Source: a virus
Reading direction: 5' to 3' (one strand)
Virus record (IMG/VR): IMGVR_UViG_3300008448_006341
Coordinates: 1-63,993 of that record
DNA length: 63,993 bases
Below the pieces are notes generated by a model. That model saw nothing but the letters and a program-made list of their open reading frames with translations, was not told the DNA's origin and searched no databases. Positions within the stretch are counted from its first letter, which is position 1; the number at the start of each line of letters is the position of its first letter. The position numbers and the translations under genes were made by a program. Below, piece after piece: positions 7,106-15,367 of the stretch.

Positions 7106-7488
7106 TTAAAGGAATAAATTCGAGCGGCCGTTATCTAACTGTGTCTGGCGGCACAGCATCTAACCCATACATTAGTCCGGGTAGTGTGGGTGCAGGCATG
7201 ATGAGATACAATCCTAATATGAATTGTATCGAAGTTAACGACGGTAACAGTTGGCAACAGTTGGGTGTGAGTTATGCCACTGTTGAACTCAATCCAGATA
7301 CTGAGGCACTATTAGAGTGGGCAAGACTAGAACGTACTAAACAACGAATCCTTGCAGAGCGCATTGAACAAAACCCTGCACTGAAGAAGGCGTATGCAGC
7401 CGTAGTTCGAGCACAGGAAAACTTTGATATCCTAGATAGGATTGTCGGAGATGATTTAGATAGAGAACTCCGCGAGATTGCGCCATAA
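7102..7488 (+). CDS. Phage protein, probable virion-associated
   Basis: 128 residues from ATG 7102. The N-terminal half (SSGRYLTVSGGTASNPYISP, then GMMRYNPNMNCIEVNDGNSW) is the beta-rich 'sample data plus label' pattern common in tail-fibre tips and short structural proteins of marine T4-like phages. The C-terminal half is a helix-rich charged segment. End of the coupled operon; its last codons contain the late promoter box for 7496. Confidence 0.6.
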   Translation: MIKGINSSGRYLTVSGGTASNPYISPGSVGAGMMRYNPNMNCIEVNDGNSWQQLGVSYATVELNPDTEALLEWARLERTKQRILAERIEQNPALKKAYAAVVRAQENFDILDRIVGDDLDRELREIAP

Positions 7489-7491
7489 ATA
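7484..7491 (+). promoter_or_regulatory. T4-type late promoter box
   Basis: CATAAATA; the ATG at 7496 lies 5 nt after it with no Shine-Dalgarno. The spacing fits a leaderless late mRNA. Confidence 0.6.
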
Positions 7492-7495
7492 GTTA

Positions 7496-8305
7496 ATGAA
7501 GAAATTTTTACTTACATTAGTATTGTCTGCGTCTACACTATATGCAGGGGCAGCACAGAGCTCCTGGGGTCTCTATGACTATCAGCTAGGCAAGTATCAG
7601 CAGGCTGCAAACACTGATGATGTCCGCAGTATTGCCAGCATTACTAAACTGTTTACTGCTACTACTATTCTACGATCTGGGTTAGATCTCAACGAACGAG
7701 TAAAAGTCACAGGGCGCAGTGGTGGAAGATTCCCCAAAGGTACTATGGTACGCAGGATTGATCTTATGAAAGCCATGTTGATCAGTTCGGATAACCTAGC
7801 TGCCGAAACACTGGCTAACACCTACCCAGGTGGCTTTAGTGTTTTTATAACAGAAACAAATCAGTGGGTTAGAGGTTGGGGATTGATAGATACCACTATT
7901 GTCGATGCCAGCGGGCTATCCCCAGGCAATCAAAGTTCAGTTAATAATCTTGTAACTCTTATCTATAAGATTAGACAGTACCCTGAAATATTAAACATCA
8001 GTGCAGAATCTAATACAATCTTAAAAGTTAACAAAGGCAAGAAAGAAATAAAGATTCATTTAAAGAATACTAATCCAGAAGTATTTGTCTTTGATAACAT
8101 TGTATTAAGTAAGACTGGCACAACCAATGCCGCAGGTAGATGTGTAGTCATGCTAGTTGAAAAAGCCAACGGCCTACACGGCATTGTTGTACTAGGCAAG
8201 CATAACTCTAAAGAAAGAAGTACATTGGCACAGGCATTGTTAAAAATAGTACCTGTATCAAATGCCAATGCCAGCCAAGATGAATACGAAATAACATTCC
8301 CTTAA
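7496..8305 (+). CDS. Exported D-alanyl-D-alanine peptidase (PBP7/S11-like)
   Basis: 269 residues with a signal peptide (about 1-20, ending LYAGAAQ). The penicillin-binding protein triad is complete: S48-I-T-K51, S98-D-N100 and K206-T-G208. Peptidase family S11 members trim or cut peptidoglycan stem peptides in the periplasm, so the phage could loosen the wall or alter cross-links before lysis. It follows a late promoter box. The next gene starts inside its stop (TAATG). Confidence 0.88.
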   Translation: MKKFLLTLVLSASTLYAGAAQSSWGLYDYQLGKYQQAANTDDVRSIASITKLFTATTILRSGLDLNERVKVTGRSGGRFPKGTMVRRIDLMKAMLISSDNLAAETLANTYPGGFSVFITETNQWVRGWGLIDTTIVDASGLSPGNQSSVNNLVTLIYKIRQYPEILNISAESNTILKVNKGKKEIKIHLKNTNPEVFVFDNIVLSKTGTTNAAGRCVVMLVEKANGLHGIVVLGKHNSKERSTLAQALLKIVPVSNANASQDEYEITFP

Positions 8306-8652
8306 TGTCAGTAACTTCAATTAAATCAGATACAGGGCATCTAGGACCTACTCCTAGACAGCAGACTTATGAGAATATGGTCATTGATGGATACGCTCAT
8401 AGGATCTATAATATTACTGTGCATCAGTTCACAATGGGAGATGTAGATGATTTTGAAATCTACGTAGCACAACCATTGTGGGAGTGGCAGGAAACCGAAA
8501 TGGGCTCCTGGATTATGAAACACGCTGTTGAATCGCCTACATGGCATAGAATGACAGACTACACTTCTTTTGGACATCGTGTTGCAATCACAGCCAAACT
8601 CAAAGGCAAGGATCATACCTATTGGCAACTCAAATGGGGAACTGCCGCTTGA
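8305..8652 (+). CDS. Small phage protein, W-x-L-K-W ending
   Basis: 115 residues ending LKGKDHTYWQLKWGTAA, a variant of the F-x-L-[KR]-W motif of the 5402-6989 family. It has several Trp and acidic residues in the middle. It overlaps the preceding stop by 1 nt. Its last codons contain the -35 box of the next promoter. Confidence 0.55.
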   Translation: MSVTSIKSDTGHLGPTPRQQTYENMVIDGYAHRIYNITVHQFTMGDVDDFEIYVAQPLWEWQETEMGSWIMKHAVESPTWHRMTDYTSFGHRVAITAKLKGKDHTYWQLKWGTAA

Positions 8653-8677
8653 CCGTTGGCTTAAAATCAGCTATAAT
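8649..8677 (+). promoter_or_regulatory. Sigma-70 promoter
   Basis: TTGACC (8649-8654), 17-bp spacer, TATAAT (8672-8677), upstream of the gene at 8709. Confidence 0.82.
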
Positions 8678-8708
8678 AAAGCTATTGTAAACTTCACTAC
8701 TTAAACAC

Positions 8709-9065
8709 ATGGACGCAATCATTTTTTTCTTCGTTGGGTTTCTTTGTGGTTGGTTCTGGCATGCTAGAACTATGCTTAAAAGGATCTTACAAAACCCTCA
8801 AGAGATGATTACTCTTTTGGAAAAGTACAAAGTTGAAAACGACAAAGTACAGACAACAGTCGGCGACAGCATCCGCCCTGTTAAAGTAGAGAAACATGGT
8901 GAACAGTTTTATCTCTATGCTGACGACAATGGCGAGTTTCTAGCACAGGGCAGTTCTATGGAAGAAGCCCTAGACATCATTGCCAAACGATTCCCAGATC
9001 AAAACTTCCGTGGCCTGATTCCAAAAGACCAAGCTGAGAAGATGGGTTTGAGCAAACAAAGTTAA
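8709..9065 (+). CDS. Membrane-anchored small phage protein
   Basis: 118 residues. Residues 3-18 (AIIFFFVGFLCGWFWHA) form a membrane anchor; the rest is a cytoplasmic-looking domain ending in a helix with SSMEEALDIIAKRFPDQNFR. No known family. It has its own near-consensus sigma-70 promoter, suggesting early expression. Confidence 0.65.
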   Translation: MDAIIFFFVGFLCGWFWHARTMLKRILQNPQEMITLLEKYKVENDKVQTTVGDSIRPVKVEKHGEQFYLYADDNGEFLAQGSSMEEALDIIAKRFPDQNFRGLIPKDQAEKMGLSKQS

Positions 9066-9083
9066 ATTAGTCAACCGTTTTGC

Positions 9084-9112
9084 TTGACCTAGTTCTTGTA
9101 TTGTTTTATAAT
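9084..9112 (+). promoter_or_regulatory. Sigma-70 promoter with start-site hairpin
   Basis: TTGACC (9084-9089), 17-bp spacer, TATAAT (9107-9112). Transcription should begin near 9119, at a 6-bp inverted repeat GTTAGC / GCTAAC (9121-9139). The same GTTAGCA text follows two promoters at the right end of the window. Confidence 0.85.
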
Positions 9113-9160
9113 AATAGAACGTTAGCAATTAAAGCTAACACTAACAAGGAAACTAAAATT

Positions 9161-9436
9161 ATGATTAAGCATTTCAATCCAGAAACAAAGACATTCAAGT
9201 TGTTCAACGCCCTGTACAAGGGTGACGCTGTTACAGCTAGCCAAGCAGAAAAGCGTTTTGGCATCAAGAACATCTCAGCAGAAGTAAGCCGCATCCGTCA
9301 AAACGGTTATGCAGTTTACACTAACAGCCGTACCGCTGGTAACGGTGTTAAAGTTACCGAGTATGTTATTGGCAAGCCAAGCCGCAAGTTAGTTGCCGCT
9401 GGTTACAAAGCAATGGCACTCGGCCTTGTTGACTAA
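9161..9436 (+). CDS. Winged-helix-type DNA-binding phage protein
   Basis: 91 residues from ATG 9161 (an AAGG site lies about 10 nt upstream). ASQAEKRFGIKNISAEVSRI followed by RQNGYAVYTN reads as a helix-turn-helix and wing. Small proteins of this kind are widespread in T4-like marine phages, with function mostly unknown. It has a strong promoter, its own terminator and codons rich in favoured forms, all suggesting high early expression; a transcription regulator is plausible. Confidence 0.72.
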   Translation: MIKHFNPETKTFKLFNALYKGDAVTASQAEKRFGIKNISAEVSRIRQNGYAVYTNSRTAGNGVKVTEYVIGKPSRKLVAAGYKAMALGLVD

Positions 9437-9454
9437 TCTCAACTAGCTCTAGCC

Positions 9455-9477
9455 AAGCCCCGCAAGGGGCTTTTTTT
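9455..9477 (+). terminator. Rho-independent terminator
   Basis: AAGCCCC GCAA GGGGCTT followed by T7. Ends the 9161 transcript. Confidence 0.93.
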
Positions 9478-9482
9478 ATGAC

Positions 9483-9490
9483 TATAAATA
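9483..9490 (+). promoter_or_regulatory. T4-type late promoter, exact consensus
   Basis: TATAAATA; start predicted near 9496, then GAGG and the ATG at 9507. Confidence 0.75.
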
Positions 9491-9506
9491 CCCAGTGAGG
9501 TAAGTT

Positions 9507-10328
9507 ATGAAAGTTCTTGTCACTGGCCCTAATGGCTTTATTGGTCGTAACATGATTAGTTGGTTACACCACAACGAATATCAAGTAGATGGTTGGGATT
9601 GGGATCCTAAAGATTTTCCCGATGTACGAGACTATGACTGGGTAATACATCTAGGCGCAATTGCCGATATGCGAGAAAACAGCATAGATAAAGTTCTTAC
9701 ACAAAATTTAGACTTTAGTCAACGACTATTTGAAGAATGTCAATATCACGGCGTGCATCTACAGTATGCTAGTTCTAGCTCTGTATACGGTAATACCAAA
9801 GACTTTTCAGAGTATGCAGAGTGCTACCCACAGACTGTATATGCGTGGAGCAAGTATCTGTTTGATCGCTGGGTGTTTAATCAAAAGCCTACTATAATGG
9901 TACAGGGCTTTCGTTACTTCAATGTCTACGGCAAATGGATGCACCTGCGTGGTAGTCGTGCTAATGCTATCTATAAATGGCGTCAGCAGGCTCGCAAGCA
10001 GGGCTACATAGAAGTATGGGAAGGTGCTGAAAACATCTTTAGAGACTGGACTTGGGTAGGTGATGTATGTCGCTTACACACAGACTTTATAGAGCAGGTA
10101 AAAGGCAGCGGAATATGGAATGTAGGCTCAGGTCTACCGCACTCATTTCTAGACATTGCTGAAACTATTGCTGAACAGGAAGGCGTAGAAATACAAAGAA
10201 TTCCTATTCCAGAAGAAGAAAAAACACGTATGCGAGTTAAAACCTGTGCAAATTTAGAAAAATTAAAGTCTACAATAGGAAAAAGACCCTGGCTAAATGT
10301 TTATGAATGGCTTGATCTAGAAAGCTAA
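9507..10328 (+). CDS. NAD-dependent sugar epimerase, HldD (RfaD)-like
   Basis: 273-residue short-chain dehydrogenase. It has a Rossmann GPNGFIG at 7-13, the catalytic Y112-x-x-x-K116 (VYAWSKYLFD), and HldD-like stretches GFRYFNVYGK and FRDWTWVGDV. HldD makes ADP-L-glycero-D-manno-heptose for the LPS inner core. It is shorter than the usual 310 residues, so another nucleotide-sugar epimerase is possible. By context it could alter host surface sugars during late infection, since it has an exact late promoter. Confidence 0.8.
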   Translation: MKVLVTGPNGFIGRNMISWLHHNEYQVDGWDWDPKDFPDVRDYDWVIHLGAIADMRENSIDKVLTQNLDFSQRLFEECQYHGVHLQYASSSSVYGNTKDFSEYAECYPQTVYAWSKYLFDRWVFNQKPTIMVQGFRYFNVYGKWMHLRGSRANAIYKWRQQARKQGYIEVWEGAENIFRDWTWVGDVCRLHTDFIEQVKGSGIWNVGSGLPHSFLDIAETIAEQEGVEIQRIPIPEEEKTRMRVKTCANLEKLKSTIGKRPWLNVYEWLDLES

Positions 10329-10334
10329 TAAATA
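10327..10334 (+). promoter_or_regulatory. T4-type late promoter box
   Basis: AATAAATA ending 6 nt before the ATG at 10340; no Shine-Dalgarno. Confidence 0.55.
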
Positions 10335-10339
10335 TATAC

Positions 10340-10585
10340 ATGAAAGTCCACGAAATTATTTCAGAAGTAAAAGCCGGCAGAGATCTTTGTTTAAGCACTA
10401 AACCTAACAGTGAATTAGGTGCTAGCCAGTTGGCCAGCTGTAAATCACAGGGCCTACGTGCTAGAGAAGGCAACAAAAGCCATAAAATGGGTAAAAGTCC
10501 AAAGAGCCGTATGGTCATGGGCGGCCACAAAGTCAAAGGTAAAAAGTACGGTGGCAAGATCCCAGACTGGGGTACCCGTAAATGA
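10340..10585 (+). CDS. Small basic phage protein with MKVHEIISE N-terminus
   Basis: 81 residues. It starts MKVHEIISEVKAGRDLCLST, the capsid-targeting-like motif with an I-S-E cut-site candidate at 9. The rest is strongly basic (HKMGKSPKSRMVMGGHKVKG), which would suit a DNA-binding internal head protein. It overlaps the next gene by 4 nt. Exact function unknown. Confidence 0.65.
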   Translation: MKVHEIISEVKAGRDLCLSTKPNSELGASQLASCKSQGLRAREGNKSHKMGKSPKSRMVMGGHKVKGKKYGGKIPDWGTRK

Positions 10586-12135
10586 GATTTAACGAATTTA
10601 AATTAACAGAAGCAAAGTCTAACGACTTCTACACAGTGGGCGACAGTCATGCTAAAGGTGTAGGCACAGCTTCACGTTTAAGTGCTGCAACTAATCTAGC
10701 TGTTGACGGAGCGGCTGCTCACGGCAGAGGTAGAGGCCGTGAAATGTTGGCAAACATTGTTAAAATCCCCAAAGGTGCTAACGTATTGATTTCTGTTGGG
10801 GCGAATGACACGGCTGATGTAGTAAAACAGAATGTAGACAGTCAAGGTAAAACAAGACTACCACCTGTAAGCAAGATTGTAGGTGATGTGATGAAAGTAG
10901 TTAACGCTGTTAAAGAGCAAAGCCCAAATAAAATTGTGTTTATGTTATTTCCCAACGGCGACAACAAGAAAACAAAATACTATGCTGGGGACTATCAAAA
11001 AGAAGTACGAGATGCACTTAAAAGTGCAGTAGGTGTTAAAGTCATTGACTACGACGGAAGTCCAATGCAGAACGATGGTATACATTATCAATTTGATGTT
11101 TATAAGAAAGCAGGCACAGATGCTAGAAAAGAATTTGGTGTTCCGGCTCCTGTAGGCAATCCAGATGCAAACCCAGCTGTAGTTCCAACCAAAGAAAAAC
11201 CTGGCGACACAGTATCGAATACAGGATCGAATACACAATCGAATACACAATCGAATACAGGATCGAATACAGCATCACAGGAAAATAAACCTAATCTTAA
11301 TGATCCTAGGGTCGCTGGAATGTTCAAAGGTAACGCTCCTAAAGACAATGATAAAGACATAACTGTTGATCTTTCTGTGGGCCCTGGAAAGAACTATTAC
11401 AATCCAAAAGGAATTAAACAAACATCGCCAAATACAGTCACACCTGGCAGTGATAGCGGATCTAATACAACGTCTCCGGTTGTAGTCGCTCCTGGTACTA
11501 ACACTAACAAAGACCCAGGGGCATCTAATACAAAACCACCTGTGGTGACAGCACCGCCGGCTAATCAAGATAAAAAAGACAATAACAGCGAAAGGATTGG
11601 AAATTTACCAACGATTTACCAACGCTCTGTGACATCAGGACAAATTGGTCAAGTGCTTGATCTACTTGCTTCATGTGAAAGTAATGGTTATTATAATATT
11701 GTATTCCGTAAAGGTAAAGTAAACAAACGTATCAACGGATTAGAAAACGCTACCATAGCAGCCGTTATGACATTCCAAGTAGAACTTAAGAAACAAAACG
11801 GTGCAAGGGGCAGCGATGCTGTAGGACGATATCAGTATGTCGGCGGCACCCTTAAAGAAATGGTTGAGATTATGGGGTTGAATAAAACAGTTACAAGATT
11901 TAGTCCAGAGACACAGGACTCTATTGCAACCGCTGACATGCGTCGACGCTGTGATCTAGACAAATGGCTTGCTGGCAGTATATCTCATATAGATTTCCTA
12001 GAAAAATTATCTAGAGTTTGGGCAGGTTTGCCATGTCCTAGTAACGGTGGAAAAAGTTATCACCGATACGATACAGCACAGACTACTTTAGCCATAGCAT
12101 TAGATGCACTTAAAAAAATACGTGAAAGAAAATGA
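10582..12135 (+). CDS. SGNH-domain and muramidase fusion protein
   Basis: 517 residues in three parts. Residues 1-185: MRFNEFKLTEAKSNDF (capsid-targeting-like start with L-T-E|A), then an SGNH fold with GDSHAKG, SVGANDTAD and DGIHYQFD. About 190-350: a disordered Ser/Asn/Thr/Pro linker with five SNTx repeats. About 350-517: a phage lysozyme-like muramidase domain with a candidate catalytic Glu in LLASCESNGYYN, then GSDAVGRYQYVGGTLKEM and LSRVWAGLPCPSNG. The family cuts the glycan backbone of peptidoglycan. A virion enzyme for entry or lysis is likely. Confidence 0.78.
   Translation: MRFNEFKLTEAKSNDFYTVGDSHAKGVGTASRLSAATNLAVDGAAAHGRGRGREMLANIVKIPKGANVLISVGANDTADVVKQNVDSQGKTRLPPVSKIVGDVMKVVNAVKEQSPNKIVFMLFPNGDNKKTKYYAGDYQKEVRDALKSAVGVKVIDYDGSPMQNDGIHYQFDVYKKAGTDARKEFGVPAPVGNPDANPAVVPTKEKPGDTVSNTGSNTQSNTQSNTGSNTASQENKPNLNDPRVAGMFKGNAPKDNDKDITVDLSVGPGKNYYNPKGIKQTSPNTVTPGSDSGSNTTSPVVVAPGTNTNKDPGASNTKPPVVTAPPANQDKKDNNSERIGNLPTIYQRSVTSGQIGQVLDLLASCESNGYYNIVFRKGKVNKRINGLENATIAAVMTFQVELKKQNGARGSDAVGRYQYVGGTLKEMVEIMGLNKTVTRFSPETQDSIATADMRRRCDLDKWLAGSISHIDFLEKLSRVWAGLPCPSNGGKSYHRYDTAQTTLAIALDALKKIRERK
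11215..11274 (+). repeat. Five tandem 12-bp coding repeats
   Basis: Five copies of TCGAATACAxxx encode SNTG, SNTQ, SNTQ, SNTG, SNTA in the linker of the muramidase fusion. Copy number may vary by slippage. Confidence 0.9.
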
Positions 12136-12680
12136 ATCTCATAGGAAAATTATTAATAGCCCCTCCTACTGTCAAAGGAAACTTTTGGCAAAAATCTGTA
12201 GTATACGTTACTGAACACCATGCAAGAGCCAGTGTTGGACTGGTAATCAATAGACGCAGTCAAGTTTCAATTAAAGAGTTTTCAAAACAGGCTAATGTAC
12301 ATTTAGACATGACTGGCTATATGTACATCGGCGGACCTGTTAACACCAAAGCAATGACCATGCTACACACTTCAGAATGGAGTTGCGATAACACTATGCA
12401 GATCAATGATGAATTCAGTCTGAGTTCTTCTGTGGATATCTTTAATCAATTGGCCATGGGCAACATTCCTAAAAAATGGAGATTGTTTGTTGGCCTCTGT
12501 GGTTGGAATCCAAATCAATTAGAAAATGAAGTACGTGGAACACACGGCTATGAGCACAACAACAGTTGGCTGCTCTGTGCCGCAGACCCTAGTCTAGTAT
12601 TTGGCTATGAACAGCAACAACAATGGTCAGAGTCAGTTGAGCGCAGTGGTCAGGAATTTGTTCAAAATATACTTGCATAA
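12132..12680 (+). CDS. UPF0301 / AlgH (YqgE) family protein
   Basis: 182 residues. GKLLIAPPTVKGNFWQKSVV, then YVTEHH, GLVINRR, YIGGPVNTKAM and LFVGLCGWNPNQLE match the YqgE/AlgH family along its length, and NSWLLCAADPSLVF matches its C-terminal part. The family role is unclear; AlgH was named from alginate regulation in Pseudomonas. It overlaps the upstream gene by 4 nt. Confidence 0.85.
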   Translation: MNLIGKLLIAPPTVKGNFWQKSVVYVTEHHARASVGLVINRRSQVSIKEFSKQANVHLDMTGYMYIGGPVNTKAMTMLHTSEWSCDNTMQINDEFSLSSSVDIFNQLAMGNIPKKWRLFVGLCGWNPNQLENEVRGTHGYEHNNSWLLCAADPSLVFGYEQQQQWSESVERSGQEFVQNILA

Positions 12681-12701
12681 TAAGTGTTTTGAATATATAA
12701 T
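12673..12701 (+). promoter_or_regulatory. Sigma-70 promoter
   Basis: TTGCAT (12673-12678), 17-bp spacer, TATAAT (12696-12701), in front of the HNH nuclease. Confidence 0.65.
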
Positions 12702-12736
12702 AGCATATCTCAACTTAAATAATATGGATATCCAAA

Positions 12737-13252
12737 ATGAGCGACACATTGCTACTCAACGCCGACGGCGCACCAGTAAGCTTCTTGCCGCTATCAGTCA
12801 TTGATTGGCAGGAAGCAATTAAGTATATGGTTTTAGAAAAAGCCAGTGTAATCGCTTTCCATCAAGATTGGGTAGTCCATTCAGCTCGCTGGGAAACACA
12901 GGTCCCAAGTATTCTTATTCTCAAAGAATACATGAAGCCAAAGTCCACAGTTCGTTTCTCAAAAAGCAATGTTTTCCTACGTGACAGCTATGTCTGCCAA
13001 TACTGTGAAAAGAGTCTAACTAAAAAAGACTGTACTCTAGATCATGTGTTGCCGGTAAGCCACGGTGGCAAAACTACGTTTGAAAATACTGTTACAGCCT
13101 GCGGTACATGCAATGCTACCAAAGGCAACAACAAGAAGATCCGTCCTAAAATCAAGCCCTATAAGCCTGATTACTACGAACTGGTTAACAAGCGTAAGCG
13201 TATACCGTTTAATGTAAGAGATCCTGAATGGTTGGAGTATATTCAAATATGA
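12737..13252 (+). CDS. HNH endonuclease
   Basis: 171 residues. The HNH core is complete: CQYCEKSLTKKDCTLDHVLP, then VSHGGKTTFENTVTACGTCN, with two zinc CxxC knuckles and the LDHVLP/SHGG catalytic part. The N-terminal region (LLNADGAPVSFLPLSVIDWQ) is typical of a free-standing bacterial and phage HNH group rather than a self-splicing-intron enzyme. It cuts DNA; target unknown. Confidence 0.9.
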   Translation: MSDTLLLNADGAPVSFLPLSVIDWQEAIKYMVLEKASVIAFHQDWVVHSARWETQVPSILILKEYMKPKSTVRFSKSNVFLRDSYVCQYCEKSLTKKDCTLDHVLPVSHGGKTTFENTVTACGTCNATKGNNKKIRPKIKPYKPDYYELVNKRKRIPFNVRDPEWLEYIQI

Positions 13253-13668
13253 AAAAGTTCTTATGGAAAATCCTAGGCTTCTTAAGCCTAGGTATGGCCT
13301 ATATAGGGGTTGTCACACCCGGCATCCCCTACAGTCCATTTGTTGTGTTTGCAGCCTATTGCTTTGCCAAAGGTTCACCAAAGATGCATGCCTGGTTGTA
13401 CAATCACAAACTGTTTGGCCCTTTCCTAACCAACTGGGGTGAGAAGCGAGTTTTCCCACAGAAGATGAAATACTTCATGCTAGCCATGATGTCATTGAGT
13501 CTAGTGCTGATGTACACTGGCGGAGTTAAACCTATAGGCATTATCAGTACTGCTGTGTTTATGGCATTAGTTGCTGTGTGGGCTTGGCGCTATCCTAGTT
13601 CAGTAGAAGAGCATGATCGTCGCATTGCCGAAGGCCGCAAAGTAGGTTGGTTTAACAATAGCTTCTAA
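13249..13668 (+). CDS. DUF454 (YbaN-like) inner-membrane protein
   Basis: 139 residues from ATG 13249, which overlaps the HNH stop as ATGA. The family signature is clear: GVVTPGIPYSPFVVFAAYCF, then AKGSPKMHAWLYNHKLFGPF. Three hydrophobic spans (about 8-40, 72-90, 95-112). YbaN proteins have no established function. Two genes upstream of ALA synthase. Confidence 0.85.
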   Translation: MKKFLWKILGFLSLGMAYIGVVTPGIPYSPFVVFAAYCFAKGSPKMHAWLYNHKLFGPFLTNWGEKRVFPQKMKYFMLAMMSLSLVLMYTGGVKPIGIISTAVFMALVAVWAWRYPSSVEEHDRRIAEGRKVGWFNNSF

Positions 13669-13677
13669 ACTAAATAG

Positions 13678-13698
13678 TAGTACTTAATTGGAGTACTA
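13678..13698 (+). promoter_or_regulatory. Hairpin overlapping the ribosome site of 13700
   Basis: TAGTACT (13678-13684) and AGTACTA (13692-13698) form a 7-bp stem with a 7-nt loop. The GGAG (13690-13693) lies in loop and stem, 6 nt before the ATG, so translation could be tuned by folding. An ACTAAATA late-like box lies just upstream (13669-13676). Confidence 0.4.
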
Positions 13699-13699
13699 G

Positions 13700-14134
13700 A
13701 TGAAGAAATTTTTATTATTATTGCTGGCTGTGCCGTTGCTGGCCTTTGCACAAAAAACACCACAGGGGGTAACCTATGACGCACAGATCGTTCGCATCAA
13801 TGATGGCGATACTGTAGTTATAGCCGCACCGTTTTTACCTGCTCCGCTCAAGCCAGAGTTGGCTGTTAGAGTCTTCGGAGTGGACACTCCAGAAAAAGGT
13901 TTTAGAGCTCAATGTCCAAGCGAAGATCAGCGAGGACAAATGGCCACAGCCTTTACCAAACAAGCTATCGCTTCGAGTCAAAAGCGTCAAGTCATCCTAT
14001 ACGGCTGGGACAAGTTCGGTGGTCGTGTTCTTGGTGATATTATTTTAGACGGAAAGAGTCTACGATCTGCACTGATTGCCAACGGGTTCGCTCGTGAGTA
14101 CTTTGGTGAAGCTAAACAAAGCTGGTGTAATTAA
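13700..14134 (+). CDS. Exported staphylococcal-nuclease-like (thermonuclease) protein
   Basis: 144 residues with a signal peptide ([18 protein letters not shown]). The SNase fold shows INDGDTVVI, then [12 protein letters not shown] with the Arg and Glu of the active site, and [12 protein letters not shown] with the second Arg. It would degrade nucleic acid in the periplasm, for example to keep out other phage DNA or to recover nucleotides. It converges on and overlaps ALA synthase by 4 nt. Confidence 0.85.
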   Translation: MKKFLLLLLAVPLLAFAQKTPQGVTYDAQIVRINDGDTVVIAAPFLPAPLKPELAVRVFGVDTPEKGFRAQCPSEDQRGQMATAFTKQAIASSQKRQVILYGWDKFGGRVLGDIILDGKSLRSALIANGFAREYFGEAKQSWCN

Positions 14135-15324
14135 ACCCCAATTGCTTTTAAAGCATTAACTAAATCTTCAATCATACCATCATCATGTAACGGAGTAGGT
14201 GCAAAGCGTAACCGCTCCGTTCCCACATCTACTGTAGGATAGTTGATTGGCTGAACATAGATATTATGTTCGTTGAGTAATGCATCGCTCATTGCCTTAC
14301 ACTTCTTTGCATCGCCTATCAGCACAGGAACTATGTGTGTAGTAGAGCAATCCATAAATGGTAAACTGTTTTTAATTAAACTGTCTTTTAGTTTCTGAGC
14401 CTGTTGCTGATGCCGTTCACGCAGTTCTGGATGTGCTTTAAGGTACTTAACCGCAGCCATAGCACCTGCACAGGTAACAGGACTCATACTTGTCGTAAAG
14501 ATAAAGCCAGCAGCAATACTACGAACAGCATCAATGATTACACTATCGGCAGCAATATAACCACCTTGGACTCCAAACGCTTTGCCTAGAGTGCCGTTGA
14601 CTATGTCCACTCTATCTTGTAAGCCTAGTTCTTCTACCTTACCACCGCCATGAGCTCCGTAGAGTCCTACTGCGTGTACTTCATCAATGTATGTTATAGC
14701 ACCGTACTTGTCTGCTAGATCGCATATTTCTTTAATTAATCCTACATCACCGTCCATACTGTATACACTTTCAAATACAATACAAGGTGTCTCTCCTGCA
14801 CTTCTCACAGAAGACAGTATAGTTTCTAGATTAGCTAAATCGTTGTGTTTAAAGACAGTTTTTGCTGCTCGGCTATGACCAATGCCTATGATCAAACTGT
14901 TGTGATTGTTGCTGTCGCTGACAAAATGTATATTAGGAATGATCTTTGATAGAGCAATCAGTGTCCATTCGTTGGCCACATACGCTGAACTAAACAGCAG
15001 AGCTTTTTCTTTCTTGTGCAGAGTTGCTAGTTCATACTCTAGGGCTACGTGGTAGTGGCTAGTACCACCAATGTTGCGTGTACCACCAGACCCTGTGCCT
15101 GTATGGTCAAGTGCGGTGTGCATGGCATCAATTACCACTTTGTGCTGTCCCATACCTAGATAGTCGTTACTGCACCAGTTAACAATGTTTTTAATAGCAT
15201 AAGGACCGTACCAAATTGCATTAGGAAACTTGCCGTTTTCTCGCACAATATCATTAAAAACGCGGTACTTGCCGTTAGATTTGAATTCTTTTATTAGATC
15301 TTCGAATGGCTGTTTGTTTATCAT
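14131..15324 (-). CDS. hemA: 5-aminolevulinate synthase (ALAS)
   Basis: 397 residues, the full ALAS length. It condenses glycine and succinyl-CoA to 5-aminolevulinate, the first heme precursor of the C4 pathway. Diagnostic stretches: [46 protein letters not shown] with the PLP-pairing Asp, and [15 protein letters not shown] with PLP Lys248, the number known for Rhodobacter ALAS. It is the only long reverse-strand gene in this part, overlaps 13700 at its end, and starts 44 bp from a forward gene. With heme oxygenase (49818) and bilin reductase (50980) it suggests tetrapyrrole supply by the phage. Related 8-amino-7-oxononanoate or KBL enzymes fit less well. Confidence 0.93.
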   Translation of the reverse strand: MINKQPFEDLIKEFKSNGKYRVFNDIVRENGKFPNAIWYGPYAIKNIVNWCSNDYLGMGQHKVVIDAMHTALDHTGTGSGGTRNIGGTSHYHVALEYELATLHKKEKALLFSSAYVANEWTLIALSKIIPNIHFVSDSNNHNSLIIGIGHSRAAKTVFKHNDLANLETILSSVRSAGETPCIVFESVYSMDGDVGLIKEICDLADKYGAITYIDEVHAVGLYGAHGGGKVEELGLQDRVDIVNGTLGKAFGVQGGYIAADSVIIDAVRSIAAGFIFTTSMSPVTCAGAMAAVKYLKAHPELRERHQQQAQKLKDSLIKNSLPFMDCSTTHIVPVLIGDAKKCKAMSDALLNEHNIYVQPINYPTVDVGTERLRFAPTPLHDDGMIEDLVNALKAIGV

Positions 15325-15367
15325 AGTAGCTTACTTATCACTAAATATAGAATACGGGAACCAAAAC

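Noticed and set aside
11215-11274. Tandem repeats as a CRISPR array
   Set aside because: Period is 12 bp with no spacers, in frame in a coding linker.
14131-15324. ALAS as 8-amino-7-oxononanoate synthase (BioF) or glycine C-acetyltransferase
   Set aside because: [15 protein letters not shown] and [13 protein letters not shown] fit ALAS better, and Lys248 matches ALAS numbering. A tree would settle it.
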